A DNA stretch of 11,092 bases, taken from assembly GCA_964446745.1 (NCBI GenBank), contig CAYURR010000100.1:1-11092 (forward strand). The letters run 5' to 3'. Of this stretch, positions 1 through 6,525 are shown one piece after another. The translations under genes and the position numbers were made by a program. The notes beneath the pieces are model-generated. The model had not been told where the DNA came from and made no database searches. It saw only the letters and a list, made by a program, of their open reading frames with translations. The stretch comes from CAYURR01 sp964446745. Lineage in GTDB: Bacteria; Bacillota; Clostridia; Lachnospirales; WQUN01. Numbering within the stretch: the stretch's first letter is position 1; the number at the start of each line of letters is the position of its first letter.

Positions 1-186
1 CAGGCGGGTTTTACAATTCAAGATTTCAATCCACGCTCCCGTGAAGGGAGCGACTGTAAATTATGAGATAGATTTACGCCAGTTTTCGATTTCAATCCAC
101 GCTCCCGTGAAGGGAGCGACCGCTTGGCTTTACCTTCTTTATCTTCATGTAATTATTTCAATCCACGCTCCCGTGAAGGGAGCGAC
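1..186 (-). CRISPR. Type I-C CRISPR array, leader-proximal end (3 repeats, 2 full spacers)
   Basis: Three identical 32-bp repeats lie at 23-54, 89-120 and 155-186. They are separated by two 34-bp spacers (55-88 and 121-154), and a partial spacer fills 1-22. Read on the minus strand the repeat begins GTCGCTCCC, forms a 7-bp stem (CGCTCCC pairing with GGGAGCG around a TTCAC loop) and ends GTGGATTGAAAT. This is the recognisable subtype I-C repeat, in which Cas5d cuts 3' of the stem and leaves an 11-nt 5' handle ending ATTGAAAT. That polarity puts transcription leftwards and makes 155-186 the leader-proximal repeat. The absence of any decay in the repeats fits the leader end. The array continues beyond the left edge. 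No cas gene is present in the window, so subtype rests on the repeat alone. Confidence 0.96.
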
Positions 187-493
187 CGCAAAAACTGCCA
201 ACTAAATAAACTCTTTACCGCGTAACACTATACAAAACCACCCAATAATCTCTTCCGCATCCCAATGCACCTCATATCTAACCCGCATCAACCCATCCCA
301 AACCAAGCAGCAACCTACAATTTCCCGTGCGAAACCACCGGCAAATCAATGATCACTTCCCATTCGCACTGGCTTTTCTCAAAAGTCTATCAAATACACT
401 GAGCCCGTCCCACATGGAGCATCACGACTACAGTGCCGCCCCATACAACGCTGCCATACTCCCCAACCGCGATCCCCTTCGCATCATTCCGAC
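187..493 (-). promoter_or_regulatory. Probable CRISPR leader and gene-free intergenic region
   Basis: This stretch of about 300 bases holds no convincing gene on either strand. It directly abuts the first repeat on the side where the leader of a leftward array should be. Its + strand is very poor in G: I count 5 G against 42 C in 223-326, so a leftward transcript would be G-rich and C-poor. A possible minus-strand -10 (TATAGT) is complementary to 227-232, about 40 bases ahead of the first repeat, but I see no good -35 for it. The last bases before the repeat read, on the minus strand, GCAGTTTTTGCG. The exact leader length and promoter cannot be fixed from sequence alone. Confidence 0.55.
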
Positions 494-522
494 TTTTCAG
501 AATCGTTCTTATATAGTATACT
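494..522 (+). promoter_or_regulatory. Candidate sigma-A promoter for rplI
   Basis: A -35-like TTTTCA at 494-499 is followed, after 17 bases, by a -10-like TATACT at 517-522. This would start transcription near 529, about 50 bases ahead of the rplI start. It is the only AT-rich promoter-like patch between the CRISPR leader and rplI. The -35 matches the consensus at four of six positions, so the call is moderate. Confidence 0.45.
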
Positions 523-577
523 CAAAATCATTCATTTACAAGTGAACATGCAACTGGGAGAAACGGAGGTAATTACA

Positions 578-1024
578 TTGAAGGTAATACTGTTAAAGGA
601 TGTAGCGGGAACGGGCAAGAAGGGGCAGCTCGTGGAGGTGTCGGACGGACACGCTAAGAATTTTTTGATACCTAAGAAGCTTGCGTCGGAGGCCACTAAG
701 TCCAATATAAACGATCTGGAACAAAAGCGCGCGTCGGCCGAGGCGAAGCAGAAGCGTGAGCTTGATGCGGCAAACGAACTGGCGCAGAGCTTGAATGAAA
801 AGCGCGTTTCGCTGAAGGTGCGTACAGGCGAAAACGGCAAGGTGTTCGGCTCGGTGACGAGTAAGGAAATAGCCGAGGCATTGTCGTCTATAGCGGGGAT
901 ATCCATAGATAAAAAGAAGATTGCTCTAGACGAACCGATCAAGCAGGTAGGCGAGCACAAGGTGCAAGTCAAGATTTATCCGCGAGTCAGTACGACGATT
1001 ATTGTGTCGGTCGAAAGTCAATGA
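578..1024 (+). CDS. rplI: 50S ribosomal protein L9
   Basis: Structural protein of the large ribosomal subunit that binds 23S rRNA near the L1 stalk and helps keep reading frame. The 148-residue product has the usual L9 length and layout. The N-terminal rRNA-binding domain begins KVILLKDV and contains VSDGHAKNFLIPKKLA. A long charged helix follows at about residues 40-75 (NDLEQKRASAEAKQKRELDA), then a C-terminal domain containing NGKVFGSVTSKEIAEAL. I chose the TTG at 578 because family members begin exactly there (M-K-V-I-L-L) and a GGAGG at 565-569 sits 8 bases upstream. An in-frame GTG at 542 would add 12 unrelated residues. The usual neighbours in Bacillota (gdpP/yybT before it, dnaB after it, or the rpsF-ssb-rpsR group) are absent: a CRISPR leader lies upstream and a cell wall hydrolase gene downstream. 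Confidence 0.97.
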   Translation: MKVILLKDVAGTGKKGQLVEVSDGHAKNFLIPKKLASEATKSNINDLEQKRASAEAKQKRELDAANELAQSLNEKRVSLKVRTGENGKVFGSVTSKEIAEALSSIAGISIDKKKIALDEPIKQVGEHKVQVKIYPRVSTTIIVSVESQ

Positions 1025-1055
1025 CGCATAAGTAGTTCGACAGCTTTTACATTTT

Positions 1056-1111
1056 CACTCCTGTATAAATATTTCAGTTATGGAAATAATTCTATTATTT
1101 ATACGGGAGTG
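1056..1111 (+). repeat. 16-bp inverted repeat overlapping the hydrolase ribosome binding site
   Basis: The arms 1056-1071 (CACTCCTGTATAAATA) and 1096-1111 (TATTTATACGGGAGTG) are complementary at 15 of 16 positions, and the exception is a U-G pair in RNA. A smaller inner pairing, ATTTC at 1071-1075 with GAAAT at 1082-1086, is an alternative or additional helix. No T-run follows on either strand, so this is not a standard terminator. The right arm contains the GGGAG at 1105-1109 that serves the next gene, so a folded RNA would hide the ribosome binding site. It could also be a DNA operator. Which of these applies is not shown by the sequence. Confidence 0.75.
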
Positions 1112-1124
1112 AATAACCATAAAA

Positions 1125-1925
1125 GTGTTTTGTACGTTACTGTTAGTATGCATCTGTACGTTTTCACAGGTGCAGCTGGCGCAGGCTTACGAAAGCGATA
1201 TAAACATGCCGGACATCCGTCTGATATACGAAGGAAAGCTCTTACATTTGACGCAACGCCCCGTGGTATCGGAGGGCAAAACCCATTTTCCGCTTCGTAC
1301 CATAGCGGAGCAAAACGCTGCCAAGGTCGTTTGGGATGAGAATTACAAGACTGCATTTGTAAGCTATAACGGTGAGTTGATCTCTTATAGCGGCATTATC
1401 GAAAACGGATGCATGCTCGCACCGGCGGATTTCTTTGAGAGTGTGTTCGGTATAAAGACGGTGTTTTATCCGGAATTTCGCACGTTTGGCATGAGCAAAG
1501 ACGGACATTTCCCAAAGGCCGCGCAGGTGAAAGCCTTGCTGCCGAGCTATGACGGATATACAAAGGAAGACGTCGAGTGGCTCTCAAAGATCGTAGAGGC
1601 CGAAGCGAGGGGAGAGTCCTACAGCTCAAAGCTTGCGGTTGCGAACGTGATCATGAACAGAGTGCAGAGCCCGAATTATCCGTCGACTATAAAGGCCGTG
1701 ATATTTGATAAGCGTCACGGTGTGCAGTTCACGCCTACAAAAAACGGAGCGGTGTATAACAACCCTAAAACCGAAAGCTTTCTCGCGGCGCTGGATGCGC
1801 TCGAGGGCAGAAATAACGCGTCGACCACATTGTTTTTCTATAATCCGCAATACGCGACGACTAATTGGATCAGCAACAACCGCCAATACGCGTTCACGAT
1901 AGGCGGACATAAATATTATTATTGA
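1125..1925 (+). CDS. Secreted SleB-family cell wall hydrolase with N-terminal stalk-like domain
   Basis: Predicted peptidoglycan hydrolase acting outside the membrane. SleB enzymes are lytic transglycosylases that degrade spore cortex or cell wall. A hydrophobic signal peptide (FCTLLLVCICTFSQVQLAQA) ends near residue 21. Residues of about 26-90 (IRLIYEGKLLHL, HFPLRTIAEQNAAKVVW) resemble the copper amine oxidase N-terminal-like domain used as a surface stalk in Clostridia. Residues of about 145-266 match the hydrolase_2/SleB catalytic domain, with EAEARGE at 158-164 (E160 the likely catalytic acid), LAVANVIMNRVQSPNYPSTIKAVIF and a GGHKYYY end. The coordinate given is the first conventional start (GTG), but its GGGAG lies 15 bases upstream. 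An ATA at 1119 is better spaced (9 bases) and would give M-K-V-F, a more normal charged signal peptide. The role in spore germination is inferred from family only. Confidence 0.9.
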   Translation: MFCTLLLVCICTFSQVQLAQAYESDINMPDIRLIYEGKLLHLTQRPVVSEGKTHFPLRTIAEQNAAKVVWDENYKTAFVSYNGELISYSGIIENGCMLAPADFFESVFGIKTVFYPEFRTFGMSKDGHFPKAAQVKALLPSYDGYTKEDVEWLSKIVEAEARGESYSSKLAVANVIMNRVQSPNYPSTIKAVIFDKRHGVQFTPTKNGAVYNNPKTESFLAALDALEGRNNASTTLFFYNPQYATTNWISNNRQYAFTIGGHKYYY

Positions 1926-1940
1926 CAAGGGAGTTTGCAT

Positions 1941-2726
1941 ATGGATGTACGTGCTTACCTTGAACGTATAGGTTACCCGGTAAATGCGCCGGGGGCCATG
2001 GTTCCAAATCTCGGGAATTTAAGGCTCTTGCACTCGTGTCATCTGTATAGCGTACCCTATGAGAACCTCGATATCTATTACAACAAGCCGTTTACTCTTG
2101 CCCTTGAGGGCATCTATGACAAGGTAGTCACCCGAAAAAGGGGTGGCTACTGCTTTGAGTTAAACGGCTTGTTTTGTTGGCTTTTACGTTCTCTGGGGTA
2201 TGAGGTGACGGAGCTCGCGGGTAGATTTTTGCGCGGGGAAACGCAGATACCGATGCGCAGGCACCGGATTTCACTCGTGCGTGTGCCCGGCGAGCACACA
2301 CAATACATAGCCGATGTAGGCGTCGGGACGGTATGCCCGCGGTTTCCGCTCGCGTTTGTGCTCGAGCTTGCACAGGACGATCTGTGCGGCGAACGCTACA
2401 AGATAAGCGCCGATCCCGCACTTGGATACATCATCAACGAATACAACAAGCCACAAAATCTTTACACGCCCTATTATTCGTTCACGCTCGAACCTCAGTT
2501 CGACGTGGATTTCTTGACTGTGGATTATTATTGTAAGACCGCACCGGAATCGATTTTCAGGCAGATGATTATGTGCGGTATAAAATCGCCCGAGGGCGGC
2601 GCGTATTTCGATGGCCATGTGCTAAAGCTTTATCAAAACGGTAAAGTCACCGAACGAACAGCGCAGGACGATAACGAGCGTATCCGGATACTGAAGGAAC
2701 ATTTTGGGATAGATTTCCGTACTTGA
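1941..2726 (+). CDS. nat: Arylamine N-acetyltransferase
   Basis: Cytosolic enzyme that transfers acetyl from acetyl-CoA to arylamines, hydrazines or related acceptors by a ping-pong mechanism. The 261-residue length suits the family. The Cys-His-Asp triad is intact: C71 in RGGYCFELN, H108 in MRRHRISLV and D125 in YIADVGVGT. These sit close to the usual Cys69/His107/Asp122 positions. The N-terminal LLHSCHLYSVPYENLDI block is also typical. The ATG at 1941 is preferred over the in-frame TTG at 1935 because AAGGGAG at 1927-1933 lies 7 bases before the ATG and only 1 base before the TTG. It follows the hydrolase gene by 15 bases and is probably cotranscribed with it. Some relatives act in natural-product amide synthesis; nothing here suggests such a cluster, so the physiological substrate is unknown. 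Confidence 0.95.
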   Translation: MDVRAYLERIGYPVNAPGAMVPNLGNLRLLHSCHLYSVPYENLDIYYNKPFTLALEGIYDKVVTRKRGGYCFELNGLFCWLLRSLGYEVTELAGRFLRGETQIPMRRHRISLVRVPGEHTQYIADVGVGTVCPRFPLAFVLELAQDDLCGERYKISADPALGYIINEYNKPQNLYTPYYSFTLEPQFDVDFLTVDYYCKTAPESIFRQMIMCGIKSPEGGAYFDGHVLKLYQNGKVTERTAQDDNERIRILKEHFGIDFRT

Positions 2727-2752
2727 ATATAAATTCGCATCCATGGTATAAT
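2723..2752 (+). promoter_or_regulatory. Sigma-A promoter upstream of the vanW-like gene
   Basis: TTGAAT at 2723-2728 is followed after 18 bases by a perfect TATAAT at 2747-2752, with an extended -10 TG at 2744-2745. The -35 overlaps the stop codon of the acetyltransferase gene. Predicted transcription starts near 2759, leaving a leader of roughly 58 bases before the ATG at 2817. It is the best promoter match in the window. Confidence 0.75.
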
Positions 2753-2816
2753 CTTGTGAACGATTCAAACAGGCCAAAGGGCCAAAAATCGCCACGGAGG
2801 TGGTTATTCACCGGGT

Positions 2817-4538
2817 ATGAGCAGAGATATGAGAAGGAGGTCGCGTAGAAACAGCGGCTTTAGGTACATAATCATGATGTCGGCTGTGTCGCTTGTGATA
2901 GCGGCTGTGACCGTAATCGTCGTTCTTACCAATGTGTTTAAGTCGGATGCGATAGCAAGCAGCGCACACGTAGCAGACACAGATCAAGAAACCGACGAGA
3001 AATTGGGCAGCAATGCGAATAAAAACGACACCGAATACAAACAAAAGAAGGAAGCTGTTGAAAGCGACCGAATATATAAAAACATTTTTATAGAAGATAC
3101 CGATGTATCGGATCTGACGCGTGAGGAAGCAAAGGCCCGTGTAGCAGAGGATATATTGAACAACCTTAAGCAAAAGAACATAACCCTCAAGCTGTCATCG
3201 GGCACAAACGATAAGGAATATTCGATGACATTTGCGGATTTTGCGATATTGCCTGATTTTACAAGGGTGGTCGAGGAGGCGTACTTATACGCACGTAACG
3301 GCTCCCTGGACGACCGGTATAAAAAGATAGACGAGTTAAAGAACAAGCCGCTGAAGCTAAAGGCTGATGATAAAAATCTGTATGCTCGCTTATATACAGA
3401 CGCGGGCATAGAGGCCGCGCTGTCCGGGATAGCTGACGAAATACTCGTAGAGCCGCTCGACGCACAGATGCATCGCCAAAACGGCGAGTTTGTGATCACT
3501 CCCGAAAAGGCCGGTTCCGAAATGGACATGGAGGCCACAGTAAAGGCCATAAAGAAAACGCTCGAGGAAAACAGCTCGTCTGATAACTCGGTCGTGTACA
3601 TACTGACAAAGGTCAAGAACCCCACATTTACGACTGCGGATTGTGAGCAGAGCAAGTCCGTGATCGGTACATTTACAACAAAGATAGCACCGGGCTCTGA
3701 AGGGCGACTGACCAATATTAAGACGGCTGCATCAAAGATTAATGACAACATGATAAAGCCCGGCGATGTGTTCTCGACAAACGAGGCATTCGGACCGAGC
3801 ACAACCGAAAACGGATACGCGATCGGCAAGGTCATCATCGACGGCAAGCTCGTGGACGATATCGGCGGTGGTGTCTGCCAAGTATCGAGCACCTTGTATA
3901 ACGCGATATTGTTTTCGGAGCTGAAGGTGGTCGAGAGGCAGAACCACTCGTTAAAGGTAGGTTATGTGGACTACGGGTTTGACGCGACGCTCGCCGGTGA
4001 CTACATAGACTTTAAGTTTAAAAATGATAGTGAGCATCCCGTTTACATAGAATGCTATATCGAAAACAGCAAGGTTATATGCAATATTTACGGTAAGGAA
4101 ACCCGTGATCCTAAGCGCACGCTTAAGTTTACAAACGAGCTCGTCGAAAAGGTCGAGCCCGCGCCGGAGGTAGTTACCGAGGATCCGACATTGCCGCTCG
4201 GCGAGCGCGTGGCTGATCCGGAGGCCAAGACGGGATACCGCTATCGTGTATATAAAAACATTTATGAGGACGGCAAGTTTGTTTCCAAGGAGCAGGTGAA
4301 CACGAGCTATTACAAGCCCGTGGTAGGCAAGGTGCGAGTAGGCACCGGACCGGCGAAGCCCGCCGAGCCTACGCAGACAAACCCTGAGAACACACCACAG
4401 CCGACCCAGGTCGTACCGGAGTGGCAGCCGGATAACGTACCGACCCCAATGCCCGAACAGGTACCTGAAAACACGGGCGACACGAGCGATCAAGAGGTTA
4501 TACCGCTACAGCCGGGTGTTCCCGTGATGCCGGAGTGA
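2817..4538 (+). CDS. Membrane-anchored VanW family protein
   Basis: Surface protein of the VanW family, common in Clostridia and of uncertain biochemical function; the family name comes from an accessory gene of vancomycin-resistance clusters. Basic residues at 6-11 precede one membrane segment (about 17-40), so the bulk should lie outside the cell. Residues of about 87-290 look like the peptidoglycan-binding-4 type region found ahead of VanW. The VanW core spans about 297-425, with MIKPGDVFSTNEAFGP and DDIGGGVCQVSSTLYNA (C354). Residues of about 430-510 resemble a G5-type domain, and the last 60 or so residues are a Pro/Thr/Glu-rich tail. The GGAGG at 2796-2800 lies 16 bases before the ATG, which is unusually far. 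No other in-frame start is nearer, and a downstream ATG at 2829 is worse spaced. It has its own promoter and terminator. Its presence does not imply vancomycin resistance. Confidence 0.92.
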   Translation: MSRDMRRRSRRNSGFRYIIMMSAVSLVIAAVTVIVVLTNVFKSDAIASSAHVADTDQETDEKLGSNANKNDTEYKQKKEAVESDRIYKNIFIEDTDVSDLTREEAKARVAEDILNNLKQKNITLKLSSGTNDKEYSMTFADFAILPDFTRVVEEAYLYARNGSLDDRYKKIDELKNKPLKLKADDKNLYARLYTDAGIEAALSGIADEILVEPLDAQMHRQNGEFVITPEKAGSEMDMEATVKAIKKTLEENSSSDNSVVYILTKVKNPTFTTADCEQSKSVIGTFTTKIAPGSEGRLTNIKTAASKINDNMIKPGDVFSTNEAFGPSTTENGYAIGKVIIDGKLVDDIGGGVCQVSSTLYNAILFSELKVVERQNHSLKVGYVDYGFDATLAGDYIDFKFKNDSEHPVYIECYIENSKVICNIYGKETRDPKRTLKFTNELVEKVEPAPEVVTEDPTLPLGERVADPEAKTGYRYRVYKNIYEDGKFVSKEQVNTSYYKPVVGKVRVGTGPAKPAEPTQTNPENTPQPTQVVPEWQPDNVPTPMPEQVPENTGDTSDQEVIPLQPGVPVMPE

Positions 4539-4564
4539 TATGGAGTGACGTATCGATGATCATT

Positions 4565-4613
4565 ACCACGGATTCGCGACGGATCAATTCCGTAGCGAAC
4601 CGTGGTTTTTTTT
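4565..4613 (+). terminator. Rho-independent terminator after the vanW-like gene (possible aro operon attenuator)
   Basis: An outer stem pairs ACCACGG-A-TTCGC (4565-4577) with GCGAA-CCGTGGT (4595-4606), with one bulged A. An inner stem pairs ACGGA with TCCGT around TCAAT. A run of eight T (4606-4613) follows directly. This is a textbook intrinsic terminator 26 bases after the vanW-like stop codon. Because aroF starts only 40 bases later and no good promoter is visible in between, the same hairpin may also control entry into the aro operon. Confidence 0.9.
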
Positions 4614-4653
4614 ATCTATAGCAACTAACATCTAAATGAAAAGGGAGAATACC

Positions 4654-5661
4654 ATGATTATTATTTTGAAACCGAACCCGGAGCCGAACGCACTTGAAAA
4701 CCTCAAAGCGTGGCTTAAGAATATGAATTTCGAGATCAACCTTAGCGAAGGTAAGAACACAACCATAATGGGTCTTATCGGTGACACCTCGGCTGTGGAT
4801 GTGGAGCTGCTGCAGGCACTCGATATCGTGCAGGATGTAAAGCGCATCTCCGAACCGTACAAGACCGCCAACAGGAAATTCCATCCACTGGACACAGTAA
4901 TAGAGATCGGTGCAAACAAGGATAAGATCGGTGGCGGGAATTTCATGGTGATGGCCGGCCCATGCTCCGTTGAGTCCCGCGAACAGATATGCGACATCGC
5001 TAGGGCTGTAAAGGCATCGGGTGCGACTGTATTACGCGGCGGCGCGTTCAAACCTCGTACATCACCGTACGCATTCCAAGGCTTGCGCGACGAGGGTATT
5101 GCACTGCTTTTAGAGGCTAAAAAGGAAACCGGCCTCGCGGTCGTAACTGAGATCATGGATCTGTCACAGCTGCCGTTGTTTGATGAAGTGGATATCATCC
5201 AGGTCGGCGCGCGCAATATGCAAAACTTTGAACTATTGAAGGAACTCGGCAAGATCAGCAAACCGATACTGTTAAAACGCGGGCTCGCAAACACCGTAGA
5301 CGAGCTTTTGATGAGTGCCGAATACATCATGGCCAGCGGCAACAGGGAGGTCATCCTCTGCGAGCGCGGCATACGTACATTTGAAAACGCTACGCGTAAC
5401 ACCCTCGATATCTCGGCTATACCGGTTATCAAGGAGCGTTCGCATCTGCCTATCATCATCGATCCAAGCCACTCCACCGGTATAGCGCGCTATGTGCGTA
5501 GCATGTCGCTCGCATCTGCGGCAGCGGGCGCGGACGGCTTGATCATAGAGGTACATAACAATCCCGCCAAGGCCCTCTGTGACGGTCAGCAGTCGATCAC
5601 ACCCGAGGCGTTCGATGCACTGTATAAGGAGATCAACTCGATCTTATCGATAGTGAGGTAG
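4654..5661 (+). CDS. aroF: 3-deoxy-D-arabino-heptulosonate 7-phosphate synthase, type I-beta with N-terminal regulatory domain
   Basis: First step of the shikimate pathway: condenses phosphoenolpyruvate with erythrose 4-phosphate to DAHP. The 335-residue product matches the Thermotoga-type enzyme in size and layout. Residues of about 1-70 form the ferredoxin-like domain that in that family binds Tyr or Phe for feedback inhibition. The catalytic barrel follows, with MAGPCSVES, RGGAFKPRTSPYAFQG and IIDPSHSTG. The four metal ligands are present: C104, H273, E299 (IIEVHNNP) and D310 (CDGQQS). I chose the ATG at 4654, with GGGAG at 4643-4647 six bases upstream. An ATG at 4636 would place the ribosome binding site inside the gene. 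It is the first gene of the five-gene aro operon and ends 3 bases before tyrA. The symbol aroF follows common Bacillota usage; aroA(G) or aroG are also used. Confidence 0.96.
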   Translation: MIIILKPNPEPNALENLKAWLKNMNFEINLSEGKNTTIMGLIGDTSAVDVELLQALDIVQDVKRISEPYKTANRKFHPLDTVIEIGANKDKIGGGNFMVMAGPCSVESREQICDIARAVKASGATVLRGGAFKPRTSPYAFQGLRDEGIALLLEAKKETGLAVVTEIMDLSQLPLFDEVDIIQVGARNMQNFELLKELGKISKPILLKRGLANTVDELLMSAEYIMASGNREVILCERGIRTFENATRNTLDISAIPVIKERSHLPIIIDPSHSTGIARYVRSMSLASAAAGADGLIIEVHNNPAKALCDGQQSITPEAFDALYKEINSILSIVR

Positions 5662-5664
5662 TTT

Positions 5665-6525
5665 ATGAGAAAGACTGTGGGTATAGTTGGTTTAGGACTG
5701 ATCGGCGGTTCGCTCGCAAAGGCGTTTACCGCGTTTACGGAGCATAAAGTGCTCGGTTATGACGCGGATAAAGCCACTGTAGAACAAGCGCTCAAAGACG
5801 GCAATATCTCCGATGTACTGGGCGAGGGGAACTTTGCGGAATGTGAGTCTATCATCATAGCGTTGTATCCGAGGCAGACCGTCGAGTTTGTAAAAAGCAA
5901 CGCGGCACATTTTAAAAAGGGTACATTGATCGTCGACTGTGCGGGTGTAAAGAAAAATATCTGTACGGAGCTATCGCCGTTTCTGTTGGAAAACGGGCTG
6001 TATTTTATTGGCGGGCATCCAATGGCGGGCCTCGAACGCTCGGGTTATGAGCATTCGTCGAAGGAATTGTTCCTGAACGCGTCGATGATACTCTGCGTGG
6101 ATGAAACCACTAATATCGTCGCGCTTAAGGCCGCCGAGCTATTGTTCCTGTCCGTAGGCTTTGGGGTGGTTACAGTGACCTCGGCTGACGAGCATGATCG
6201 TATGATCGCATATACCTCACAGTTGGCTCATGTGGTCTCGAACGCATTTGTAAAAAGCGAGACCGCTTCTATGCACAAGGGCTTCTCTGCGGGCAGCTTT
6301 AGAGACCTCACGCGCGTAGCTCGGTTAAATGAACGCATGTGGGCGGAGTTGTTTTTGGAAAACAAGGAGCATCTGACAGCGGAGATAGAGGCACTGACAC
6401 AAAGGCTCTGTGACTATGTCGATGCTATTAAGCGAGATGATAGGGAAGCACTGGAACAATTACTCAGAGACGGAACCGAAGCGAAGGAACGCGCGGACGC
6501 ACGGGAGAGGACGGAGAAACGCTGA
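5665..6525 (+). CDS. tyrA: Prephenate dehydrogenase
   Basis: Oxidative decarboxylation of prephenate to 4-hydroxyphenylpyruvate with NAD+, the committed step to tyrosine. The N-terminal Rossmann motif is GIVGLGLIGGSLA (residues of about 6-18). The helical dimerisation and catalytic part contains GGHPMAG (H118, the conserved substrate-site histidine), HDRMIAYTSQLAHVVSNAF and SFRDLTRVA. At 286 residues there is no room for a C-terminal ACT domain, so feedback control at this enzyme would have to work without one. An arogenate dehydrogenase activity cannot be excluded from sequence. A GAGG at 5655-5658 sits 6 bases before the ATG and overlaps the end of aroF. Its stop shares one base with the aroB start (TGATG), which suggests translational coupling. 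Confidence 0.94.
   Translation: MRKTVGIVGLGLIGGSLAKAFTAFTEHKVLGYDADKATVEQALKDGNISDVLGEGNFAECESIIIALYPRQTVEFVKSNAAHFKKGTLIVDCAGVKKNICTELSPFLLENGLYFIGGHPMAGLERSGYEHSSKELFLNASMILCVDETTNIVALKAAELLFLSVGFGVVTVTSADEHDRMIAYTSQLAHVVSNAFVKSETASMHKGFSAGSFRDLTRVARLNERMWAELFLENKEHLTAEIEALTQRLCDYVDAIKRDDREALEQLLRDGTEAKERADARERTEKR

Noticed and set aside
241..299. Strong G-quadruplex on the minus strand
   Set aside because: The G-triplets exist, but one loop is 17-18 bases long, so the motif fails the usual short-loop pattern; kept only as part of the skew observation.
327..545. 72-codon frame on the + strand in the CRISPR leader region
   Set aside because: It starts at a GTG with no ribosome binding site, lies in a C-rich G-poor stretch that rarely forms stop codons, runs through the rplI promoter and encodes no recognisable motif.
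1056..1111. Inverted repeat as a terminator for rplI
   Set aside because: The stem is AT-rich in its inner half and no T-run follows on either strand, so it does not meet the usual pattern of an intrinsic terminator.
2984..3892. 302-codon minus-strand frame opposite the vanW-like gene
   Set aside because: It lies wholly antisense to a well-supported VanW-family gene. Its Ser/Phe-rich product is what the complement of that codon usage gives, and no domain or ribosome site is evident.
2817..4538. VanW homologue as evidence of a vancomycin resistance cluster
   Set aside because: No vanH, vanA/B, vanX, vanR or vanS is present, and VanW-domain proteins are widespread housekeeping surface proteins in Clostridia.
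4539..4653. T-box or other riboswitch ahead of aroF
   Set aside because: The gap is too short and I see no T-box sequence, specifier loop or known riboswitch core; only the terminator hairpin is supported.
4632..5477. 281-codon minus-strand frame opposite aroF
   Set aside because: It is antisense to an unambiguous DAHP synthase with all catalytic residues; the translation has no recognisable family features.
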